NCBI GenBank assembly: GCA_900708905.1
Contig: CAADRB010000084.1
Coordinates: 62,001-126,000 of the forward strand
Direction: 5' to 3'
Source: Hymenolepis diminuta
Taxonomy: Eukaryota > Platyhelminthes > Cestoda > Cyclophyllidea > Hymenolepididae
Length of the DNA: 64,000 bases
In this document: positions 48,126-59,801 of the stretch, piece by piece
How positions within the stretch are numbered: the stretch's first letter is position 1
Layout of the letters: each line of letters opens with the position of its first letter
The notes under the pieces: model-generated
Seen by the model: only the letters and a program-made list of their open reading frames with translations
Database searches by the model: none
Told to the model about the DNA's origin: nothing
Translations under genes and position numbers: made by a program

Positions 48126-49738
48126 CTAATTGCAATTGCTTTTGCAAAACGAAGAAGTAACACTTATTTTGCATTGCTGTGAGTTGTGACAATGTTATAA
48201 TGATAACTGAACGACATGTTGAGCTAAGAGGATAAATCCCTTATTATCGTGCCTATACTAAGCTCTGATATGTCCAAAATGCTCCTGACTGCCAGATAAT
48301 GGTGACGACATGACCAACTATCCAGTTTATCTAACTGTAAATGCTCTACACATCACTGACAAAACTACTTCTTGAAGAAAATTCCATCGTTTGAATTCTG
48401 ACGATAAAACATGATACAGCGATTTATAATCGCTAATTAAAAATAAACAAACCGATGATTTACTAGGTAATATCTAAAATAGCTCTAATTCCAGGTAGAG
48501 CTGCTTTAGGAGCTAGACCAAATTAGGCTAGACATTCCCTCATAGAACCAATGACCTTTCCAAGACTAACAGTGTATAAGAGGCTTTTTCGAGTTCGGAG
48601 ACCAAGAGTTGGGTTAGGCAAATGTGTATAGAACAAACAAAAATGAAGGAGAGGGGAAAGGAGAAAAAATAGATGGAGAAATTGGGAGAAAAGGGAAAGG
48701 CATTAGTACAGAGTGAGAGCATACCTAGTTGTGAAGAACGGAGAAATAAGGTACGACAGGGCAACTGACCGATTTCGCGTTCCTTGTTTGTTGACAATTG
48801 GGATAGAGGGATGATCCAGTAAGCACGCAATAAAAGAGAAACTTGGCACCCCTATGAGTATGCATAGTACAGTTAGAGAAATTAAAAAGTCTTGTTTATG
48901 AAAGTGTATTCTGCATATTAATCGCATGTTTTTTCTCTTGTTACGACAATGCGGAAAAAGGGTCTACAAATAACCTCACTTTGTTATTTACGCACACAGT
49001 AATGTTTTTTGGTATTCCTTTTCGACAGCCTAGACAGGAAAAGCATTACTCCGTACTATTTAATAACGGTAGCATGAAGAGCGTTTTTTAAACGGAAACA
49101 GAGTTACCAACGAGAACTAGGCGCATTGAAAGCAAAAGCATCATCATTACATGACGACAATTAAAGTAACAAATAACAAAAGGTCTCAGATCTTTCACCA
49201 AATGTGGATTGCATTGCGAATGTAACACATGGATAATTGAAATGGTATCTTCTCTGAATTCCTATATTATTAGGTTTATTCCCGTATTTAAATTATCAAA
49301 TACAGATAAATTTTATTTTCTTAATTTCTTTTCAAAACGATAGAAAACAAGGTTTAACAAACTAAAATTCTAATTTATAGAATCTATGTTTCTTCTCTCT
49401 CACTTGGCTTCTTATGCCTATTTCCTTCCTTTTAATCTCTTTCATCCCGACTTTACGTAAAACGAATGATATGAATTGCTTGTACGAAATCTCTGTCAAA
49501 GTGCTTCCATCTACTTTTCATGTTAATAAACTTGACAAGGCCGTACCAGCAATCAAGCAAACAATAGCAATTACATTGAATTATTAAAAGAAGTATAAGG
49601 GATGCGGACTTTAGGACCTTAAGAGGTAGAAAAGTGCAAATGCTCATACTAGGTATTGGTAAATTAAATATTTGATTTTAAGAATTAGACTAAAACATTA
49701 GTTTTTAAGCTATACAAATTGCCTGAAGACTAGTTGTA

Positions 49739-50061
49739 ATGACAAATCTTTTACCAGAAGAGGAGAACCGAGTTCTGCAATTAGTAGATGCAGGCAGAAA
49801 GGTTACCCTCCTTTGAGGAGTTTTGTAAAGGATTTTTTTATGGTCTTTCCAAAATGGTTGGAGAAGACTATGGACAGTAATTCAGATTATGACAGGTCCT
49901 TAGACCGTCATTGTTTATCCAATGAAGATATACTAGAACTTTGACGCAATAAGATCGAAAAGAGAGCCTGTGATAAAATATTTATTTTGGGGGAGAGTGC
50001 AGACAAAATCAGTCGTTTTGAGCATATTCGGGAAACTTTGCAATCATTAACACAAAATTAA
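49739..50061 (+). pseudogene. Possible fossil of a small intronless coding sequence
   Basis: From ATG 49739 the frame reads MTNLLPEEENRVLQLVDAGR and meets a stop after about 26 codons. Shifting by one base gives a second open stretch (FVKDFFMVFPKWLEK...) to a single TGA (after DILEL), and then a third to TAA at 50059-50061. If one frameshift and one stop are damage, this was a roughly 107-residue acidic, helix-rich protein. I do not recognise it. Open stretches of this size are common by chance in AT-rich DNA, so this rests on residue composition only. Confidence 0.2.
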
Positions 50062-51011
50062 TTACACTGTATTAGATAGACGATAAAAGCCTAAAAAACG
50101 AAAAATTATTAATGCCCAAGTCAAAGTAGAAATTTAGTTTAAATTGTTATGCTACTTAAAATAATAGCTAAGGATAATTATCTCTAATATAGGAGAAAAG
50201 GGATAATATTAACGAGGCGTTCATTACATTTGTTTTATTTAAAAAAAGCGTCGTCAAATTTTTTGGAATGGAAGCACTTGAAGCCAGCTAATAAATATTA
50301 AAAGCTTATAACATTTTAGGATGAGAATAGTTTAAATTAATGGAAAATGGAGGCGTAGTCACGGCATTATTTCTAAAATCATTTAAATTTACTTGTAAAA
50401 TTCAATTTAAGCATGTTAAAAAATAATTTCATAAAATTAACTCGCACATTGGAGTTTATGGGTTCACTTTGTTCGGTTTTTAAACTCCTAAGGATAATAT
50501 ACGATTTTCGGACAATTGTCAAAAATACGATACAAAATGAAAATTGATTACCTTATCCCTCGGTTTCAGTTAAATGTCCTTTCCATCTTATGGTTAAAAT
50601 AGTGGGAAAATCACAAAAAACACGGGATTTTATTTGACATTCGAAAAACACGTAAGCACTTATTTACTTTCTTCAACCGCTCGAGAATCCAATTTAAAAT
50701 ATATGACCTTGAGTTTTGCATATCACTTATTGGGATCTTCACAACTATATTGGCATATAATTTTGTAATAATTTATTGACATCTTTGCATTTGAATAACC
50801 AATTTTCAACCTTTATGGTGTGCGCATAACTTGGCACCTTCTAGAAAATTAAACAGGCAAAATATCTCTAAAGAGAGTTACTTTCAAGCATTCTGTTAAG
50901 TATTACCCCTATGAATGTGGATGAAAAGCTCATTTCAATCATGTGTCTTAGATTTCCTAATGATATATGCACCCTGACTGGATATGGGAATTTACATGCA
51001 GACAAAACAAA

Positions 51012-51039
51012 TGATTTTGATGATTTCACATCAAAATCA
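51012..51039. repeat. Perfect 11-bp inverted repeat
   Basis: TGATTTTGATG and CATCAAAATCA with a 6-base loop. Confidence 0.6.
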
Positions 51040-51401
51040 GTTATTTTCTGTCGAAGGAAAATAGATAAAATTGTGGTAACTATCGAATGATTTTATTTAC
51101 CACTTTATCAATGTGTTCTAATTCAATCACAAAATCTGAATGAGATAATACTTCCATTTCTTGGTTTTATCTATGAAAGTGGCTATAAAGGACTCATAAA
51201 CCAATGACAAGTTTTAACATTTCCCTAATCCCAAGGTAGGCAAAATTTAATGATTTATTCTGACATTTCCATTTAAAATCCGTTAAAGATGTCTTCTAAT
51301 GTCCTCGATGTTTGGCCACATAAATAAACTCCACTTGGGATGCGGTGATTTAAGTATAGTACAATAGCCTGAACGCTTAAATAATTTCGCTGGGCAATGT
51401 G

Positions 51402-52706
51402 TCAGGCTGGAACGGCAGTTCTGTCTATTTTTTAAATTTGAATTAAAGTGAAAATTTTGTCAAAAATACATTTATTTAGTGTTCAACATAGTCAACATTT
51501 TTATTAATTACTTCTTCTCATCTTGCCATGAGTTTGCTCACTGCTTCTTCATAAAATTTAGCCAGTTTGGACTCAAAAAAAGAAACTAGCTTCATTTCGA
51601 CCTCTTCTCTTGAAGTGAGCCTCTGTCTCATTTAATGATTCTCTAAGCTCCTGAAAAGATGGAAATGGGTTGGTGGAAGACCGGGAGAATGTGGTGGGTG
51701 ATGTATGGCTTCTCAGCCAAATTCTTCAACAAGATTTTTAGTTGCTCTTGAAGTGTGGGGTCTGACATTGTCATGGTACAGAATCACTCCTTTTCGAAGG
51801 ATCTAAGAAGGCCGTTTTTCCTGCTGTTAACTGCTTTTAAATAGGTTAGGTGCTGATAGTAAACTTTAGATGTCATTGTTTGATTGTCACAAGTTAGTTC
51901 ATAATAGTTCCCTTCAAATCCCACCATATATACAAAAGAATTTTTTCGGGTGCACTCCCGAATTTTCTCGATCGTGGGATTGGCTTTAAATCACTGTCTT
52001 GACTTAGCCACTATCTTTTGCGATTGAAATTGTTGTAAAAGATCCAGTTCTTGTCGCCAGTTATGATTCAGTCTAAAAAAGGTGCCTGAAATTCAGTTCA
52101 CGAGAACGCAGTGAAACACAACGGGTCACATGCTGTTGCTTGTTGATTTCTGACAAATAGTGTGGGGGAGGGGCCATTTCCCAGCCTTTGAGACTTTTCC
52201 AGTCAAGTCTTTTCGTTTTCCTATATACGGTCATATAGCGGCTGACGTTAAAGTTTTTGCTCAATTCTCTAGTAGTGCAGGTTGGATTTTCATCAGAGGC
52301 AACTTGTAATTGCCCAGATTAGAGTTTGTTTAAGCATCCTGCTCTCGGATCGTCTCTCGTCTTTCAGGCTAAGGTCATCCTTTTAAAACATAAAAACCAC
52401 CTTCTATAAGTCTTTTCATTTATGACATCACTTCCATAAATGTCTTTGAGTGTTTTTGCTACTAAACTTTGCGTATTTCCTTTATGAACTTCAAACAGTA
52501 AAATATGCCTGACATGCTCTTTATTTGAGGTGTACATAAAGGCTAGAAATAGTTATTAATAACGTGAGTTATCACATATTCTGTAGGAAGAAATAATATT
52601 TTATAAACTACCATAGATAAGCATACTACTTTAACAAGATAAATTGAAGTAATTGTGCCCTAAACACATAGCTCAAAAATTGGACAGAACTTCTGCTACA
52701 ACCTGA
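51402..52706 (-). mobile_element. Mariner (D,D34D-type) element, copy C, degenerate
   Basis: A 1305-bp element whose ends are matching inverted repeats of about 24 bases: left TCAGGCTGGAACGGCAGTTC, right (minus strand) TCAGGTTGTAGCAGAAGTTC, both continuing TGTC. This is the TCAGGTTG...GTTCTGTC type of mariner end. No clean TA duplication remains. The transposase fills the minus strand between the ends. It is a different family from copies A and B. Confidence 0.9.
51476..52537 (-). pseudogene. Mariner transposase, copy C, broken
   Basis: Spans 354 codon-lengths, matching the usual mariner length of about 345-350. It starts MYTSNKEHVRHILLFEVHKG and continues with YGSDVINEKTYRRWF, then TTRELSKNFNVS and LSEINKQQHVTRCVSLRSRE, then TGDKNWIFYNN (first catalytic Asp, near 52.05 kb), LYHDNVRPHTSR (second Asp, near 51.77 kb) and HSPGLPPTHFHLFRSLENH. 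In intact mariners the last block reads SPDLAPSD; here both Asp are lost (Gly and His), so the active site is dead. The C-terminal block SREEVEMKLVSFFESKLAKF is well kept. Several frameshifts and stops interrupt the frame. Confidence 0.9.
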
Positions 52707-53325
52707 TTCTAAAATATGATCATATCAAAACCCATTGCTTCTGAAACTTCTAGCTCTTTGAGATTGGATTGCAATTCCTTACAGTCATAATACCTTTGAT
52801 AATAATGCATATAAATTAAAGCCAGGGAAAATAAACCTCATCGAACTGATGCTGATCGTAACCATATTTGCCCATTTAACTTATAATGCTATTATACTAC
52901 ATTTGCATTTCAAGTGGAATATATTTCCAAAATCTCTACTAATTGATACAATTAGCCAATTTCCTGATGAAATATCGTCTTTGATATTGATATCGTTAAT
53001 GTTCTAGTAAAAGATATAATGGTATCTGTAATTTTCAGCACTGTCATCTTAGATTATATTTGGGATAAAGAAAAACTCTCTCAAAATTTTCATATTTTTT
53101 ACAGAAATCAACTGTGAACCTGTGTGAAAAATATTTAATCGGGTTTATAATAATTTCAGACGCTTAGGCCACCAATTTACACCTAATCATCTTAGTTTTT
53201 AAGGAATTATTTTCAGTAATGATATATCTTAAAAGGCTGGACAATTTAGCTCAAAATTGACGTTATTTTTTTAAATTATGAAGTTGGTACAAGTCATGTA
53301 TGATGAGAAAATGAGCCAAAACTTA

Positions 53326-53455
53326 CGGAGATTTTTTGCGGTTGTCCATTGCTCTTCAAACGAATCTTGAACTTTTGATTTGTGAAAGACCTATTTTCTT
53401 GGTGTTTACAGTAAGGTTCTTCGTCTTGTAGGGCATAGCAGAGTCTCATAGTCTT
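53326..53455 (-). other. Exon-like open stretch, minus strand
   Basis: On the minus strand a TATTTGTAAG acceptor-like site is followed by an open frame (TMRLCYALQDEEPYCKHQEN..., ending QPQKIS) and a strong GTAAGT donor. A downstream acceptor-like TTTTTCACACAG near 53.12 kb opens a short frame (FTVDFCKKYENFERV), but its phase does not match. Either this is a chance arrangement or a remnant of an unidentified gene. No domain recognised. Confidence 0.2.
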
Positions 53456-53977
53456 ACAAATAGAATGAAATACAGGGTTTAATACAAAAGATACTATCTG
53501 CTGAATTATTAATGCAATGAGATCAACATTCGATATATTATTGGTAAATAAATTATAATAAATTGATGATTTGCACAATATTACCTTAATACTGTGCTAT
53601 CATTCTCTATCGAATCGACAGAATTTATGAAGTAATTCTGTTCTCTAGCGTTGACTTTATTTGTATTCCTCAAATATTGAATTAAATTTACAACTAATAT
53701 TTTATTTCCTTTTAACGCATCAAATAGTTAATTGCAAAATGCTCTATTAATTTTAATGAATTCGAAGCTTTCAACGAATTTTATTCAGCATTCAAGTTGT
53801 CCAAGATTGCTATTAATATACTGATATTAATTATAATGCATTATGTCAAAATATATTTTGTTTCCCTTTTAGAGTATATGAGTACATGTTTGTTGATTTA
53901 TAAAGTTAGCATGCAATCTACTACTCAGAAAAACGAATGTACAGCTACAACAGAGAGAAAATGGTATTTGGGAGAGA

Positions 53978-54650
53978 TTAGGAAGAAAGATGGAAAAGAT
54001 TCGGGATAATCATTCCTTCTTCATCTTTCAACTCAGAGGAAGCATGCTGCTGCTTTCTCAAATAATCTTTTGAAGGAATCGCAATAGATTCGATGTCAGC
54101 ATTAGGAATGACATCCTGATATATGACACTCCAACCATCCTTGTCTTTAATAAGGCCTAAAACAGCCAGTACTTGGGTACTGGAAGAACAGTGATCCCGT
54201 CGATAGCGCAAGAGCACTGCTTTCCTTTCGGCAGTTAGCAGCTTGGCACTCAACGGTCTTTGCTCAAATTCTCTTAAGATAAGGATTTACGGCATTGGGG
54301 GCAGGAATCGGCTTTTCTGGCTCTTTTAGTCACCACAGCTCGGATAATAAAAAGACTTCCTTTTTGTTCTGATCGATTTGCCTTACCCACAACTTTTATA
54401 AGCTTTGTTTTAAGTTCTTCTTAGAAAATTTTTAAAGCTTGCACTTTTGCATGCACTCCGATGGTGTAGTGAGGAAGCATTTATCTTTTAAACCACTTTT
54501 ACCTTTTATATCCGTATCATTTTTATTGCTAAATGGAAGAGAAATCGCAAACAAAAGATTTAATATGTACGATGTTGGATCGGCAGATTTTGAACGCCCA
54601 CTAAATAAAAATGATTCTTTTTCCCAACTTGGTAGTAGATGAATGTGTCA
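53978..54650 (-). pseudogene. Possible broken coding sequence of unknown identity
   Basis: Three minus-strand open stretches follow one another in different frames. The first is about 65 codons (with GRSKSADPTSYILNLL and LKDKCFLTTPSECMQ, ending near 54.43 kb). The second is about 45 codons after a TAA at 54421-54423 (EELKTKLIKVVGKANRSEQK, RAVVTKRARKADSCPQC). The third is about 98 codons (REFEQRPLSAKLLTAERKAV, KDKDGWSVIYQDVIPNADI) ending in TAA at 53978-53980. Read together with two frameshifts they suggest a protein of about 210 residues with no introns, as a retrocopy would give. No family recognised and no poly(A) tail seen. Chance cannot be excluded. Confidence 0.3.
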
Positions 54651-55280
54651 CATTTTATAAAGACTGGGCTAATTTCACATTTGAAACACTTACAAGATGT
54701 AATTTTAATGTTTTTATTATTTTTATAAAATAAGTTTTTCTCATTAAGTTCATATAACTTAAAGCGCAATCTTTTGTTAATATTGCCATAGCAAAACTTA
54801 TTAAGATCTATTTTTTAACATAATAAATATTAAATTTATCAAATAACTTGTGCCAGGAGCAAAGGAGGAATAAAAAAGGACAAGAAATAAATGAGTCTAA
54901 ACATCGGAAGAATCTAATCCATCCATCTGGAAAACTAATTTTTATTTGATTGGTTTCATTCTCCGGTGCACTAAAGGCCGAATTACTGTACGGGATTAGC
55001 AGTAATGAAAGTATCAGATTGACTCTTTCATAGAGTACCCAAAATGATAGATAGGGTTTGTCAATTAATTGTGCTTAGATGAAAAATTATTTTTGTTTAG
55101 CATGCGCTAAATTCGGTATTGGAAAAAGAACCAATTTTATTTAGACCGTTAATTAAATCCGACGGATAGACAGACAGAATCAAATTTAGATAAACGCTTA
55201 TAATTAATAAAGCCCTCAGTGTAGAGATTTTAAATATCACCCGGATAATGAATGATCACCTTAAAATAGGGGATAGGTTT

Positions 55281-55581
55281 TTAGAACGCATAAAGTGACT
55301 TTATTAAAACAAAAGCCAATAGTAATAGTAAAAAGCCCGATCTTATTACTATTAGAGTTATATGAATGGAGATACTTTTTTGATAAGATACATTCTGTTT
55401 ATATTCCGGATTTACTTTCTCCAGCACGGATTCAATTTTTGAACAAAATAGCTTTAGTTTCCCATCAATTTGAATAGCCAAATTTTTGAGCAGAAGAAGA
55501 AACCATTGACGATTATTGTTTATCCATAAAGGCCATTTTAAAGCAGAAAGAATTTTTTACCAAATAAAAGGAGGATTTTTA
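55281..55581 (-). other. Open stretch with protein-like composition, minus strand
   Basis: Reads KWPLWINNNRQWFLLLL, NLAIQIDGKLKLFCSKIESV and VNPEYKQNVSYQKS in one frame with a TAA just upstream. No start or splice signals are convincing. It could belong with the remnants at 53.98-54.65 kb or be chance. Confidence 0.18.
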
Positions 55582-55830
55582 TTTTAACCCATGATGGTAT
55601 TTAGTTACAAGTTGCTATTATTTCAAAATTGGAGTTATGACTAAAATCCCCCGAAAGATTCACTACAAAGGCCGATTCTTAATGGCTTTGGCAGGATGGA
55701 TATTCTGTGCAAATAACTGGTTAGCGAATAGGAGTTATTTTTTATTCACAAACTATAGCGAAGGAGAAATGAAATTAAAAATAGTAAGCAAATTTAATCG
55801 GATGCTATTTATTTGATTTAATCACTAAAC

Positions 55831-55940
55831 GATGGCACAGCAGTTAATTTCCTCATCTACGAAATCGAAGGTCACCGATTCAATGTCCATCGAGGCACAC
55901 TCAGTGAGCGAAATGGGCAACCGTAATGAATGAGTCTGGC
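55831..55940 (+). repeat. Dispersed repeat R1, copy 3
   Basis: Aligns nearly gap-free with 7990-8080. Shared pieces include ATG-C-CAGC-GT-AA and the block CAATG-CC-TCGA-GCACAC-AGTG. Same orientation as the other two copies. Confidence 0.55.
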
Positions 55941-58812
55941 TAATAAAGCTGATGGTAGAAATTGAGTGTTCTATTAAAAAAAATATTCCACTATTACCTA
56001 TAAATAAACTTATCAGAACATGGTACTCCTTATGTGTTTGAAAACGTTGAAAAACATCCTAAACCTTTATGCTTGGGTATCATACATTCATCTACTTTAG
56101 GATATTAGAAGTGCTTTTGCGTTTCAGAGAAAAAGACAAAAAAATGATTCTTCCGATATTACAGAATGTGATCTCCAAATAAAATTGCTGCTTGAAATAA
56201 ATATTCCATTTCTTAAAAGGAAAATCATCTAAGGCAATAGCACCAATTTAGGCCACCTAGTGGCAGATCAGATAAAAGGCCAAATTTATCTTCGAAAAAA
56301 CTGTTTTTGATTTACTTTAAACAAATATACTCCAGTTGATGAATAGTTACACAAATTTCATTCGATTCTGACTATATTAATCTACCTTGACCACACTAAA
56401 ACGGATACTGAAAGTTTAAAATGTCACATTACGTAAAATGGTTAAAATTATAAATAATTAATATGGCTCCAGTTAAATGAACTCTAGTGATCTCTGCTAT
56501 ATTTAGAATGTTTATTTGCTAATTTCATTTAGCCACATGTAGTTGTAAATAACTGTAGCATTGAGTTACGGAAGCAATGAATAGTATGAAGAAAATTCTA
56601 CTACTTAAGAGGTAATCGAAAACTTAGTACTTCCAGATTTCAAATAAAGACTCACAACATCTGAGTCTGTTTCATCACGTACGAATTTGATATTTAGTGT
56701 TTTAAGATTCCATTCCATGATAAAAACTTGGAAACGTTTTTGTATTTCCAGGGGTAATAAAATAGAAAGTGGCCATATTCAAGCATTAACAGTCTAAATT
56801 ATTTTAAATAAATAAAATTAACCATTATAGCTTTCATTAAAACACTGGCCAAATCATTAATTATATGAAGTTACTTCACCTTGTATGTCCTTTGAAATCA
56901 ATCTTTGAAGCCATCTATCTGTGTTTTCCGTTATAATTTAAAGCGTTTACATTTAATGATAACCATATACACTATAAAAGACAGAAGCAGCCATAGAAAG
57001 TATTACGTAATTTAAACACCGTTGCATTATGTAGTAGATTTAGTAACAAGAGAAACAGGAAGCAAACTCGTTTTAATTGCAAAACGTTCAACCTTTTAGT
57101 AATGACTAAGAGAAGACCTTACTGAGACCTGTAGTTCTTTAAAGTAACATCCACGAATAGAGGAACCGGGTTGAATTAGAATAAACTATTGGGAAACGTA
57201 GAACATTTAAAAAATAGACATACATATTAATTTGTAAATTAAATTTCATAAATAAATTTGGTCTCTTTTAAACCTCGTCTGTTTTTTTAACAAAATAACT
57301 GAAACTCATTCATATTATTTTAATTTAAAGAGGGTGAGATATTTCCATAATAGTTGATGGAAACGGTGAAAATTTTATTCCATATCATTTACTTGTGCTT
57401 GAGCTGCATCCCCATTTCCTTAAGCTTTTGCGCAAATTGAAGGCTCCATTAATAAGGGTGGAAAAAAACCTGTCATCTTGAGACAAAATCAGCCATGCGC
57501 TCTTGTATTGGGTTCGTTAAATATCTGGAGATAAACATGCTTAAGATTTCTCAAAGTGGGAAACAATCGGAGTGGTGAAATTCAGGACTGCTTTCAAAGA
57601 TTAACAATATGTAATTGCTAAAGTACAAATAATCTAGATTGCAAACGAATACACCAAAGTGATGTTAATACTACTATCAGAATAATGTTATCACCAATAA
57701 GTAAATGAAGCTGACATTCGGGAGAGTAAACAGAATATTCCACTTGTAACCGATTTACATGAAGAAATATATTTCTCGATTTTAAAATTCATTTTGTAAT
57801 ATTACAGTATAGTCTTACAGAATATTAAAAAAACTATACCGGTAAATGGTAAATTACAGTGTATTACTGTTTCCAAAGACTTCTATTTTTCACTAATTGA
57901 AACGGCTATTTATTCCAAATAAACCTCCAATGATGCCGCTACATCTATTTCACTTCTTAGTGTTTCCACAGATAAACCGATATTCCGAAATTAATGTGAG
58001 TCTTTATAATTAGGAAAAAAATAACTGTCTTGGGAAGAAGCTCGTTTCTATTATATCGAAATCAGAGAGCGGTAAACCAGTTAAAAAACTTAAAGTATAT
58101 CTTAATAAAGTATACGTTCAAATGACGCTTATTGAATTCTACCTAGGTAAATGTTTCTAAATGAAATAAGATTACGCCAAGCATATAATATTCAAGCTAT
58201 CATTTGCATTTCAACTGATTTTTGCATCTTAATTCAAGACCTTCAGAAATTTGTTTTTTACGATGTTTTCTAATTTGTCGCCATTTGATCCATCTGGAAT
58301 ACGCCAGCTAAATTGGCTAGTACAATAACACACACAATAAGAGTGCTTCACTTCGAAGGAGCTCAGCAGTTAAATCCTTTTTGCGAGGGAGAATCCATTA
58401 GTAGTAGAAGAAATATAAGTCATTCATGGAGGCTGAAGACGACTACATTCAGACGGGATTAAATTTCAGATTATTTATTAATAGAAATCATTGAATCATT
58501 GAAATTATTTTTCTTTATTAAGTCCCTTAAGAAATAAAAGTATTTCATGTATTTAATGCCTATCTATTTTTAACTTAACCTTATCTTTATCGAAAATCAA
58601 AGATAAGATTTTGAGTGGCGAAGGAAATGTTATCACACAAATGACAGAAAATAATAGAGAGATATAAGGTTAGAAAGTGGATGAGTGATGAGAAAAGTCA
58701 GCAGATTGGAAATTCCTTGTTCTCTAAGTTATGTTGAGTGACTCAAATTCCCTAAACACTTTCTCGCCATACCGGGGATGTCCAAATCTAAGAAGTATAT
58801 TTAGGAGCTACT

Positions 58813-59312
58813 NNNNNNNNNNNNNNNNNNNNNNNNNNNNNNNNNNNNNNNNNNNNNNNNNNNNNNNNNNNNNNNNNNNNNNNNNNNNNNNNNNNNNNNN
58901 NNNNNNNNNNNNNNNNNNNNNNNNNNNNNNNNNNNNNNNNNNNNNNNNNNNNNNNNNNNNNNNNNNNNNNNNNNNNNNNNNNNNNNNNNNNNNNNNNNNN
59001 NNNNNNNNNNNNNNNNNNNNNNNNNNNNNNNNNNNNNNNNNNNNNNNNNNNNNNNNNNNNNNNNNNNNNNNNNNNNNNNNNNNNNNNNNNNNNNNNNNNN
59101 NNNNNNNNNNNNNNNNNNNNNNNNNNNNNNNNNNNNNNNNNNNNNNNNNNNNNNNNNNNNNNNNNNNNNNNNNNNNNNNNNNNNNNNNNNNNNNNNNNNN
59201 NNNNNNNNNNNNNNNNNNNNNNNNNNNNNNNNNNNNNNNNNNNNNNNNNNNNNNNNNNNNNNNNNNNNNNNNNNNNNNNNNNNNNNNNNNNNNNNNNNNN
59301 NNNNNNNNNNNN
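58813..59312. other. Assembly gap of exactly 500 N
   Basis: A round-number run of n, probably a placeholder rather than a measured length. Sequence continuity across it should not be assumed. Confidence 0.97.
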
Positions 59313-59549
59313 ACGCACACTTAACGATGAAATTTAAACTAAAGAAACTTGATTTCACATTTGTAATCACTTAAATAGTTTCGCATCATCTAAAAAGTCA
59401 CAGTTATTTACCAAGTATAAGGTGAATGAGATTATACAAATTGGCGATCTCTTCATTTTACCAATTATTTGCATGCCAGGTAAATTTAACTGCCATTCAA
59501 ACAGTGGTCATTCTTTCCTTTTCATGATAGAATAGTGAATGCTGAAGTT

Positions 59550-59801
59550 TGTGGAGCTCACAACACTACCAAGGCTGATCATGGGAACTCACGTACGCTA
59601 GAACATTCCGGAAAGTGCGAGTGTATAACCTATCGTGTAGCGAGCAAGCGCGGCGTGCGGTAGAGGTCTTCCCAGCCAATCAGCGATCAATATCCCCACA
59701 GCGCAACGTTGATTGTATTTAATTACTAATCTTTCGGCAGCTAGTCATAGTTGAGCGATAAACTCTCTCAAGTATCTTCTTTGTTCTTGCTACTTTAAGC
59801 A
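59550..59801 (+). promoter_or_regulatory. Promoter-like or LTR-like GC-rich island
   Basis: In an AT-rich background this block has a CCAAT box (59676-59680), a TATTTAA box (59716-59722) and an initiator-like TCATAG whose A is at 59747, 31 bases further. It can be bounded as TG (59550)...CA (59801), the form of an LTR, and TGGGGACTCC at 59816 could be a primer-binding site. However, no second LTR, no matching target duplication and no retroelement protein are seen. Either a host promoter or a degraded LTR is possible. Confidence 0.35.

Larger units (their letters stand above)
46298..51401. other. Gene-poor region between two mariner elements
   Basis: AT-rich. It contains repeat R2 copy 2, a possible coding fossil (49739-50061) and an 11-bp inverted repeat (51012-51039). 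No gene is supported. Confidence 0.6.
52707..58812. other. AT-rich region with possible minus-strand coding remnants
   Basis: No intact gene. Minus-strand stretches at 53.0-53.5, 53.98-54.65 and 55.28-55.58 kb read like protein but are interrupted; they are listed separately where something can be said. Repeat R1 copy 3 is at 55.83-55.94 kb. From 56 kb to the gap I see nothing but AT-rich sequence. Confidence 0.5.

Noticed and set aside
54265..54445. Tiny introns of 18 and 25 bases to repair the frame in the 54 kb remnant
   Set aside because: GT...AG ends exist, but the phases do not match and the lengths are far below normal animal introns.
58731..59370. Long open frames across the run of N
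   Set aside because: They are artefacts of the N gap, not sequence.
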